Shown here: in pieces, positions 52,244-60,200 of the stretch | Layout of the letters: each line of letters starts with the position of its first letter | Numbering within the stretch: the stretch's first letter is position 1 | Origin: an uncultured Selenomonadales bacterium | GTDB lineage: Bacteria; Bacillota; Negativicutes; Acidaminococcales; Acidaminococcaceae | Length of the DNA: 64,000 bases | NCBI GenBank assembly: GCA_900316935.1 | Contig: ONEW01000001.1 | Span: 1 to 64,000, forward strand | Direction of reading: 5' to 3' | Notes under the pieces: model-generated | Database searches by the model: none | What the model was told of the DNA's origin: nothing | The model's input: the letters and a program-made list of their open reading frames with translations, nothing else | Program-made: the position numbers and the translations under genes

Positions 52244-53542
52244 TTACAGGTTGCCGATGATGCGGAAATAGGATTTGTCCGTCGAGTAGACGTACTCGCC
52301 GCTCAGGAATTCATGGATACGGTAACGCACTGCGTATTCGTTGTCGCCCGTGTCGCCGAAATGTTCCACGCGGAACCGCCATTTCGGGGTAAAGTCGTAT
52401 TCGGCCCGGTAGAGGCTCTTGTCATCGGGGAAACGGCGCATATAGGAGAAGGTCGCCTTGTTCCAGTGATAGGCAAAGCCTGGATCGAACATCCAGTCCA
52501 CATTATCCAGATCCACGCTTACTTCGCCGAAAATCTCGTCCCGGGGAGCGATGTACTTGCCCAGATGGGCCTTGCCGGAAAGGTTGTGGTCATCGCGGCC
52601 TATATCGCCGTACCCTTCAAACCAGATACGGTATTCCTTCGATTCCAGGGTGATGTCCACTTTCGCGTCGCCGCCCGGCGACGGAGCAATGGTGATTCCC
52701 GGCGTCAGATGGTGGCGCTGGACCTGCTTTTCCGCCTTCAGTTCCTCCAGGAACAGGTCCTCCAGCTCCGTCCGGTTCTTCTGCACGTACGCCAGGGGCA
52801 GTCCCCGCAGGGCCTTCGCCTGGTCGGCGTACTTGTATTTGACTTTCATGAGCAGGATGTTCGGGATGGATTTGGAGACCATGCTGTATTCTACATCGCG
52901 CACCAAGGCGCCGACGGGATAGATGATGACCTGCACCACGGCATTCCCACCGCGGGTGGTCAGGTCCACGGCCGCCTTGAAGTCCGGCAGGGCCGCTTCC
53001 ACCTGGTTCCGCACCTGGGCACGCACCACACTGCCGGCCCAGTCCGCAGCGTCGAGGGACGCGCCCTCCAGCGTCTGACGGAGCTGTTTTTCCAATCCGG
53101 GCAGCTTGTGCTTCAGCAGGGCCGAAGTCTTGGCGTCTATGCCGGAGAACTGCAGGTCCACATCGGTCTTCTGTACGACCTGGCCCCAGGGGGAAACGGA
53201 AAACCCGGCGATGGCCGTCGTGCCATCCGGCGTCTCGGCAATGCGCAGTTGCACCTCGTTCGTCTGGTAGCCCGTGATGACGCGGTCCGAAATTTCCGCC
53301 AGCAAATGCTCGTACCCCTCGCGGTCTGCCGCGATGGCCGCGGCGTCCCGGCCGTTGAAGAGCTGTTCCGCCACGACCTGCATGCTGCCGGCCATTTTAT
53401 TCAGCAGGGCCCGGCTCGTCGTACCACGGCTGTCCGTAATGTCCACCCGTACCTGCGTGACCGGCGCCGCCAGCCCCGTGCCGCCGAAGAAGGCCGCCTG
53501 GCAGAGGGCCAGGCAGAGCAGGCTTAATATCGTCTGTTTCAT
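52244..53542 (-). CDS. Uncharacterised envelope protein between bamA and skp
   Basis: I do not recognise a named family. It is a 432-residue exported protein with a signal peptide (about 1-25, ending GLAAPV). Residues 30-270 mix helices and strands and contain two hydrophobic patches (VVQVIIYPVGALVRD). The last 160 residues are rich in alternating aromatic and charged residues with turns (KEYRIWFEGYGDIG, MFDPGFAYHWNKATFSYMRR), which suggests antiparallel beta-strands, possibly a small barrel. It lies between bamA and the Skp genes, so a role in outer-membrane assembly is a fair guess. No ribosome binding site is obvious. Confidence 0.7.
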   Translation of the reverse strand: MKQTILSLLCLALCQAAFFGGTGLAAPVTQVRVDITDSRGTTSRALLNKMAGSMQVVAEQLFNGRDAAAIAADREGYEHLLAEISDRVITGYQTNEVQLRIAETPDGTTAIAGFSVSPWGQVVQKTDVDLQFSGIDAKTSALLKHKLPGLEKQLRQTLEGASLDAADWAGSVVRAQVRNQVEAALPDFKAAVDLTTRGGNAVVQVIIYPVGALVRDVEYSMVSKSIPNILLMKVKYKYADQAKALRGLPLAYVQKNRTELEDLFLEELKAEKQVQRHHLTPGITIAPSPGGDAKVDITLESKEYRIWFEGYGDIGRDDHNLSGKAHLGKYIAPRDEIFGEVSVDLDNVDWMFDPGFAYHWNKATFSYMRRFPDDKSLYRAEYDFTPKWRFRVEHFGDTGDNEYAVRYRIHEFLSGEYVYSTDKSYFRIIGNL

Positions 53543-53556
53543 ATAGTTTGAAAGAA

Positions 53557-53585
53557 ACCGGAAGGAGACAGAGCCGCCTTCCGGT
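53557..53585 (-). terminator. Terminator-like hairpin between bamA and the unknown gene
   Basis: A perfect 9-bp stem (53557-53565 with 53577-53585) then TTTCTTTC on the minus strand. Partial termination after bamA is likely. Confidence 0.6.
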
Positions 53586-53617
53586 ATGGATTGATTGCCT
53601 TGGTTGAAAAAGTTACA

Positions 53618-55639
53618 TCAGAACTGGCCGCCGAAGCTGAAGTGGAACTTCTTCTTGTCTTCGCCGATACCATAGTCCAGCTTGATCGGGCCCAACGGCG
53701 AGTTGATGCGGATGCCGAGGCCGTAGCCTACCTTGATGAGGCCCATGTCGAACATGGTCTCGTCCCGTTTATCCCAGGCATAGCCGGAATCCACAAACAG
53801 GACGCCCTGCACCTTCTTGACGATGGGCATGCGGTATTCCATGGTGCCGCGCAGGAAGCTGTTGCCGCGGAACTGGTCGTCCTCGTAACCGCGGAGCGTG
53901 TCGGCACCGCCCATGGAGAAGCGTTGCGACAGCGGCATGTCGCCCCAGGCGTAGCCGGCGCCGAAATCGAAGGCCAGCACGTTCTGGCCGCCAGCCTTCA
54001 AGTAGTAGCGGTAATCGACGCTGACCTTTTCGAAGCGGAAGTCGCCGCCAAGGCCGGCCCATTCGAACGTGTAGGAATTGCGTTTGCCCGCATGGGGATC
54101 ATACACGTTGTCGCGGGAATCGTAGATGCGGGAGTAGGCTACGCTGCGCGTATCGCCGAAGTTTTCCTTGCGGCGTTCCGCAGCGGTCTTCCCGTAAGTT
54201 TCTCCCGTGTAACCCTCTTCGTAGTACTGCGTGCTGTAGCCGTCTTCCGGCCCTTCGTATTTATCGGAGCGGTTCTTCAGGGTCAGGACATTGCTGACAT
54301 ATTCGCCGGCGCGGCGGCTGAAGGACAGTTCCTGGCCGACACGTTTCTTGTCGTACCGCGCGATTTCATCGGCGTTACGGTTGTAGTCGGCGTATTCGTT
54401 CGTAAAGTTGTAGAGGGACAGCGTGGCCGCCGTCTCCTTTTTATCAATCCAGGGTTTCGTATAAGTGAAATCGTAGTTGGCATTGTCTTCGCCGCCGAAT
54501 TCCCAACGGATCATGACGCTGTCGCCGGTCCCCCGGAAGTTCTTGTCGCCCAGGCTGACCATACCCACGAAACCGTCGGCATCACTATAGCCGGCGCCGA
54601 TGCCGAAGGTACCGGTGCTCTGCTCGACGACGCTGATCTCCATTTCCACGGAGTTCGGTTCGCTGCCCGGGTTCAGGCGTACATTGACGTCCTCGAAGAA
54701 GCCCAGGTTGTAGATGCGCTGCATGGAACGCCGTGCCAGGTTCGTGTTGAACGGTTCGCCCTTCTTGAGGCGGATTTCCCGCAAAACGACGTAATCCTTG
54801 GTCTTGACGTTGCCTTTGACCTTGAAGTCCTCGACCTTGCCTTCGTTGACCAGTACGTACAACGTGCCGTCCGGCAGGACGCGCAGGTCCGTCACACGGG
54901 CCAGGATATAGCCCTCTTTCTTGTATTCCGCTTCCACTTGCTGGATGCGTTCCGTCACGGCGCGGATATTGATCATCTCACCAGGCTGGAGGCCGATCAT
55001 CTTTTCAATGTCCCCGGTCTTGATCTTGGTGTTTCCTTCAATCCGGTAACCCGTAAACTGCGGATTCTCCATAACGTGGTATGTCACTTCGACCCCTTCG
55101 GGCACAGCCTTGAAGGTAGGGCGCAGGTCGTAGAACCAGCCCAGGGAATAGATGGACTGCAGATCCCGCGCCAGGGCGTCCTCGGTCAGTTTGATGCCCG
55201 GTTTGCTGATGACGGCGGTCTGGATGTCTTCCGTCTTGATTTCCTTGTTGCCCTCGATGACGATCTTCGTAATCGGTTTGTCGAGGAACGGTTTCAGTTC
55301 CGGGTCTACCTCTTCCACCGGGGCGGTCTCCGTAAGGGCTTCCTCTTCCCGTGCGCCCTCCGCAGGCGCCGCGCTCTGCTGGGGCGGCACCGGTGCGGAT
55401 GCATTGCCGCGGGGGCCCTGGGCCACGGCTTCCGCCGCCCGTTTGGCCGCCGCTTCCTGCTCCGCCTCCAGGGACGGGGACTCCGTCACGGCACCGTCAT
55501 TTTCTGTCGTGTTGACCGGTTTGCCTTTCAAGTCAACCGGCTGCGATGTACTGGCCGTCGTTTCGGCAAATACAGGCGAGGCCGTCAGCAGTGCGGTGGC
55601 AAGCACCATCGCAAGACGTGCCTTAAACGTATGATTCAT
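53618..55639 (-). CDS. bamA: Outer membrane assembly factor BamA (three POTRA domains)
   Basis: A 673-residue Omp85 protein inserting beta-barrels into the outer membrane. The signal peptide is at 1-25, then comes a low-complexity Ala/Pro/Glu/Thr linker (about 27-118). Three POTRA domains follow (about 122-192, 195-266, 268-339; ITKIVIEGN, FTGYRIEGN and VEDFKVKGN open them), then a 16-strand-type barrel from about 343. The LRGYEDDQFRGN loop has the conserved RGY, and the C-terminus ends in Phe (FSFGGQF). Proteobacterial BamA has five POTRA domains and about 800 residues. GGAGGG precedes the ATG. Confidence 0.95.
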   Translation of the reverse strand: MNHTFKARLAMVLATALLTASPVFAETTASTSQPVDLKGKPVNTTENDGAVTESPSLEAEQEAAAKRAAEAVAQGPRGNASAPVPPQQSAAPAEGAREEEALTETAPVEEVDPELKPFLDKPITKIVIEGNKEIKTEDIQTAVISKPGIKLTEDALARDLQSIYSLGWFYDLRPTFKAVPEGVEVTYHVMENPQFTGYRIEGNTKIKTGDIEKMIGLQPGEMINIRAVTERIQQVEAEYKKEGYILARVTDLRVLPDGTLYVLVNEGKVEDFKVKGNVKTKDYVVLREIRLKKGEPFNTNLARRSMQRIYNLGFFEDVNVRLNPGSEPNSVEMEISVVEQSTGTFGIGAGYSDADGFVGMVSLGDKNFRGTGDSVMIRWEFGGEDNANYDFTYTKPWIDKKETAATLSLYNFTNEYADYNRNADEIARYDKKRVGQELSFSRRAGEYVSNVLTLKNRSDKYEGPEDGYSTQYYEEGYTGETYGKTAAERRKENFGDTRSVAYSRIYDSRDNVYDPHAGKRNSYTFEWAGLGGDFRFEKVSVDYRYYLKAGGQNVLAFDFGAGYAWGDMPLSQRFSMGGADTLRGYEDDQFRGNSFLRGTMEYRMPIVKKVQGVLFVDSGYAWDKRDETMFDMGLIKVGYGLGIRINSPLGPIKLDYGIGEDKKKFHFSFGGQF

Positions 55640-55723
55640 AATGATATACCCTCCGGATCGATATGTCCTGCCCCCCCGGACCGGACAAGGATTTACGCTG
55701 GAACCACAAAATAAATAATATCA

Positions 55724-55729
55724 ATTATA
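55724..55729 (-). promoter_or_regulatory. Extended -10 promoter of bamA
   Basis: Minus-strand TGGTATAAT, 85 bases before the bamA start, with no good -35. Confidence 0.55.
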
Positions 55730-55806
55730 CCACAAGGAGTGTCTGCTTACCAGTATCTGCTTCCCATGGAGGTTTGGCGGGAATTGTGCCGCCTCCCGGT
55801 GCGGGG

Positions 55807-56301
55807 TCAGCGGCCGTTTCCCAATTCCTGTTTTCCGGACCGGATCAGCTGCCGCATTTCCGAAGAAGAAAGCCGCACGCGGTTCCCGCTCTGGGGAACA
55901 GGGTCCGGTTTGACCGTCCTGGCACCTTCCGCAGGCTGTCCGGCCTGCCTGGGTACGGCCTGTTCCGGTGCCTTCTGCTCCGCTGCGGGCGCCGCCGTCG
56001 TCACGGCCTGTGTCGCCTGCACGCCTGCCACCCCGTTCTGCCTGATGCTGCGGGCCGAGGACCACCACCAGCCGATACCGCCGGCGGCTACGATCACAAG
56101 GGCGCTCAGGGCCGCAAAGCTGCGCCGCGTCCAGGCAACCCATGCCGGACGTTTCTGCCGCAGATTCTGCAGTTCCGCCTCCGCCAGCATCAGGTCCAGT
56201 TCCCCGCGGACCTCCTGGTTGTCATGGAAGCTCTTTTCCGCATTGTCCAGGCTGGCTTTGGCGTTCCGTATGCGGCTGTATACCGCATTGCGCTGCGTCA
56301 T
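55807..56301 (-). CDS. Single-pass membrane protein of unknown function
   Basis: I do not recognise this 164-residue protein. Residues 1-55 are a charged helical region. One membrane helix lies at about 62-82 (ALSALVIVAAGGIGWWW). Residues 85-140 are Ala/Pro/Gln-rich and disordered, and the end is basic with LSSSEMRQLIRSGKQELG. The shape suits a cytoplasm-to-periplasm adaptor. GAGGTG precedes the ATG at 56301. It sits upstream of bamA, behind its own -10 box. Confidence 0.65.
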   Translation of the reverse strand: MTQRNAVYSRIRNAKASLDNAEKSFHDNQEVRGELDLMLAEAELQNLRQKRPAWVAWTRRSFAALSALVIVAAGGIGWWWSSARSIRQNGVAGVQATQAVTTAAPAAEQKAPEQAVPRQAGQPAEGARTVKPDPVPQSGNRVRLSSSEMRQLIRSGKQELGNGR

Positions 56302-56438
56302 GACCGTTCACCTCGCTTCCCTCATTCTTCCTCCGCCGTTCCGCCTGACGGCGGTTCCGGCCTCTGTTCGGAAAGGGCATACTTCCCCCTTGCCCTGTTT
56401 TAAATTATAATCGGAATTCCTTTTTGCTTTTCACACGG

Positions 56439-56454
56439 TATAGGACATCCTATA
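56439..56454 (-). promoter_or_regulatory. Palindromic operator candidate TATAGGACATCCTATA
   Basis: Two perfect 7-bp arms separated by CA. It lies about 30 bases upstream of a TATAAT, where an activator or repressor could act. Confidence 0.5.
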
Positions 56455-56540
56455 TCTTGAAAAATCAGGATTAGCTTCGTTTTTCGTTCTTTTTTCTATA
56501 CAAAAGCACTGATTATCTTTCATTTTCGCAATAACACAAT

Positions 56541-56573
56541 AAAAAGGAAGAAGGAACAGGGCCGGAACCCTGT
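56541..56573 (-). terminator. Terminator after the sigma-factor gene
   Basis: A 6-bp stem ACAGGG/CCCTGT (56556-56573), then TCCTTCTTCCTTTTT on the minus strand. Confidence 0.6.
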
Positions 56574-56608
56574 GCCTTGCCTATGGTTTATCCTGACTCA
56601 TTTGCGAC

Positions 56609-57241
56609 TTATTTGCGGAAATCGGACATGAAGCGTGACAACATGCCGCGGACCCGCTGGACGCCCTTCTTTTCCAGGCGGTATATGTGGTTCGTGCTCA
56701 CGTGGATGGAGTCGGCCAGATCCGCCGGCGTCCGGTTGTCAAGGAACAGGCCCCGCAGGACCTCCCGTTCCTTGCCGGGCAGGCGCTCCACAGCGCCGCA
56801 CACCCGGGCCGACACGGCATGCCGCTCGGCAATCTCTTCCGGTACGGGCTGCTGGCTGGGCAGGAAATCCGCCAGCGTGCTGCCGTTTTCGCTCTCCCAG
56901 TCCAGGGAAAGGAATTCGTTTGCATGTTCCCGGGTGAGGAAATCGCACATGCGCCCGCGGATGCGGTGCATGGCGAAGAGGCTGAACGCCACGCCGCGCG
57001 TGTGGTCGTAGCTTTCAGCGGCCTCCAGGAGACCCACCATGCCTTCCTGAATCAGCTCCATGGTCACTTCTTCCTGCAAACGGAACGAGACGGCGATTTT
57101 GAAGACCAGCGGCTGGTACGAGGCCATCAGTTTCTGGTGCGCCTCCCCGTCGCCCGCCTTTTCCGCCTCCCAGAGCGCGCGTTCTTCCTCGGGAGCGAGA
57201 AGCTTTATTTTTTTCAGTTCGGCCAGATAGGCTGGCAACAT
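56609..57241 (-). CDS. Sigma-70 family RNA polymerase sigma factor
   Basis: A 210-residue sigma factor. Region 2 is clear (LIQEGMVGLLEAAESYDHTRG, then FSLFAMHRIRGRMCDFL), close to the FliA/SigF/SigB branch. Region 4 near the C-terminus (LPGKEREVLRGLFLDN, then ADLADSIHVSTNHIYRLEKKG) would bind the -35 box. Region 3 is reduced or absent. No anti-sigma gene is adjacent. It lies 19 bases after tamB on the same strand and GGAGGG precedes its ATG, so it is probably co-transcribed with tamB; it may drive envelope genes. Confidence 0.9.
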   Translation of the reverse strand: MLPAYLAELKKIKLLAPEEERALWEAEKAGDGEAHQKLMASYQPLVFKIAVSFRLQEEVTMELIQEGMVGLLEAAESYDHTRGVAFSLFAMHRIRGRMCDFLTREHANEFLSLDWESENGSTLADFLPSQQPVPEEIAERHAVSARVCGAVERLPGKEREVLRGLFLDNRTPADLADSIHVSTNHIYRLEKKGVQRVRGMLSRFMSDFRK

Positions 57242-57260
57242 GGTCTTCTCCCTCCTTTCC

Positions 57261-60200
57261 TCAGAAGCCTACGCGGTATTCCACGCTGTACCGTTTGTTC
57301 GAATCCTTATCTTTGGAGATGGTCATGAACAGCCGGTCCGTCAATTCGTACTGCGTGTAGACGTTGTTATCGTCGCCGTTGAAGCTGCTCGTGTACCCGA
57401 TGCTCCACCGGTCCGTCAGATTCTTTGCCACGAGCCAATTGTACTGCTTTTGCTCGTCCCGCGTCAAATCCTTTTCGTTGCTTGTCGTAAAATCGACGCC
57501 ATTTTCCACGCGTCCCAGGTAGACGCGGAACTGGTCGATATGCAGGGTGCGTCTGATGATCTGCTCCACGTCGCCCAGCATGCCGGTCTCCAGGCCGGCC
57601 ACAAGCAGGTTCTGCATATCCTGGCCGGTGACGGAGTTGCCGCCGACGGAGAAACGCTGCAGCATCAGCATGCGGGACAGGGTACTCTGCGGCAGGGACG
57701 GCTCGGACGTCAGTTTCATGTCCAGTTTGCCCTGGGACAGCGGACCCGACACATTGCACAGGACGCGGTAGCGGCCGAACTGGGTATGGGCCGTCAGATT
57801 GACGTTTGGCAGGAACGTGCCCGGCTCCATCCAGAGCAGGCGGCCTTCGTCAACCTTGAAGTCCGTGCGCAGGTACGTGATGTCGCCCTTGACGGTCTCG
57901 ATGCTGCCGTCCACGACGGGGAACAGGGTGCTGCCCCGGGCGTGGACACTGCCTTGCAGCCACATGTCATACAGATACTTGTTATACAGGTGCACTTTCG
58001 ACCCCAGGGTCACTTTCACATCGAGGCCGATGTTGCTGGTGCTGTCCCCCAGTTCGGGGATGGTCGGCATGTTGACCAGCACATCGTCCAGGCGCATGTC
58101 CATGGTGATCTTCGGCCGGTATCCCTCCCGCGGGAACCCCTGTGTATCCCCCATGCGGAGGAAATAATGCTCCGGCCGCACAATCAGGTTGCCGTCCAGG
58201 CGTGCCTGCACGAACTGGGAAGTAATCTGGGCATTCTGCAGGGCCATCTGGAAGTTGTAGCTTTCCTCGCCGGACGCACTCAGGTCGTACGTGCCGCCGC
58301 CGGCCACGAAGCCTTGCCCCAGGCGGGCCGACAGGTTGCGCACATGGACCACGCTGCCGTCGAAGGCCACATCCATGTTGATGTTGTCGATGATGTTGTT
58401 CAGGTAACGGATTTTGAGGGAGCCGTTTTCCACGCTCAGGTTGCCGAAGAGCTGTGGATTATCCAGCGTGCCCGTTATGTTCAGCTTGCCCTTCGTGCCG
58501 CCCGTGCCCCACTCCACGAAGTTGAAGGCGCCCAGGGCGGCCAGGCTGGCCTCATTGAAGTCCACATTGATGTCCATCTGGGCATTGGGGTCCTTGCGCT
58601 GCCCTTTGGCCCGGAACAGGTCCAACGGGATGTCGCCGCTGGCCGTCAGTTTGTAGATGTCCCGTTCCGCCAGCATCTGGTCCAGGTGGAGGAAGCCGTC
58701 CTTCATGGTCAGCATCGCCAGGGCCCGGTCGAACCCGGCGCCCGCCACGGTCCCCTGGGTGATTTCCAGGGACCCGTTGCCCGTCGGATTGTCGAAGGTG
58801 CCGCCCAGCTGCACCGTGGCGTTCATCAGTCCCGAGAACTGCACCGGCCGCGACATGAGGGCCGTAATGATGCCCGGGTTGGCGTCCACGGCGCCGGCCT
58901 CAATCTGCAGGGTGCGTTTCGGAAAGTCCACTTTGCCCTGGACGGCCAGGATGCCGTCTTCGGGGAATATGCGGTCTTCCTGCAGTTTCAGGGTATGGAT
59001 GTCCAACACGCCATGCAGGAAGGAAGCCCGCAGGGTCATGCTGTCGTAATGCTGCGTGTTGACGGAAATGTCGTGGACGGCGGCATCAATCAGGGTCGGC
59101 GTGTCCGGACCGTTGAACGTGATCATGCCCGTGGCAATGCCCTGGACAGGCAGGTCGGCCTTCGCCATGGCGAGCAGTTTATGCACATCGGCATAACTCA
59201 TGCCGATGCGGCCCCGCAGGTCGCGGTGCGGAATGTCGAGGGTGAGGTCCGCCCGGTACTCGGCATACAGGTTATCCGCACCGGGCTGCTGAAAGCCCGC
59301 CTTCAATTCGTTCAGGTCCTTGCCGTTGCTGCGCAGCGTCCCGGAAAGGGCCTTCACTTCCACCCCGTTGATGGTGAAGGAATCGCTCTTCACGTTGCCT
59401 TCGAACAGAGGCGACTGCAGCGTCCCGCCCAGATGCCCGGACACCGACACGAAGCCCGTCAGGGCCGCCCTTTCGTCCTGGATCGGCAGCTGGGCCAGGT
59501 CGACATCCGTCGCCGCTGCTTCAAAATCAAGGTTCTGTGCCTTGTCCATGGTGCCGTGGATTTTCACGGTCGTGGACATGGAGCGCACCAGGCCGTCTTC
59601 CAGGCTGAGGGCGCCGTCCCGGCAGGCATAGCGTCCGGACACCTTTTCCACCAGGTACCCCATGACACTGCCGTCCGTCATATCGATTTCGCCCGTCACA
59701 TCGGGATGGGCCAGGGTGCCGTGGATGGACAGGCTGTTCGTCAGGTTGCCCGTCGCCTGCACCTTCCGGTTCAGGCCTGACACCTGCAGCAGCGGTTCCA
59801 CCCGGACGTTCTCCGTGGAAACGGTCAGGTCCAGGGCCGGATCGCTTTGGTTGAAATCCGCCGTGCCGTCGATGACATGACGGCCCTGGTCCATCTGCAC
59901 CACATAGTGCTGCAAGGTGACGCGGCAGGCGTCGATATCCGCCCGGCCGGCGGCATCCTTCACGTGGATGCCCCGCACGCGCAGGTCCGCAATGCGGCTG
60001 CCGGTCTGCGCCTTGAAGCTGGTCCCTTTTCCCTGCACGGCATAATGGGCCGACAGATATCCGCTGCCATCTTCCCCCGCCACGGCCAGGAAAGGCGCCA
60101 CCGGAATATCCGCCAGTCTGCCCTGCAAGGCATAGGTGCCATCAAAGCCGACCTTGCCTGTCGCCGTCAGGGCGCCCGGTCCCATGAAAGCCGACAAGGT

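Larger units (their letters stand above)
56302..56608 (-). other. AT-rich regulatory gap between the sigma-factor gene and the membrane-protein gene
   Basis: No gene. On the minus strand it holds the terminator-like hairpin of the sigma gene (56556-56573), a perfect 16-base palindromic element (TATAGGACATCCTATA, 56439-56454) and a TATAAT (56404-56409) with a weak -35. The layout suggests a regulated promoter for the downstream membrane-protein gene. Confidence 0.55.

Noticed and set aside
57240-59780. Plus-strand ORF of 846 codons opposite tamB
   Set aside because: Antisense shadow of tamB without a ribosome binding site or recognisable domains.
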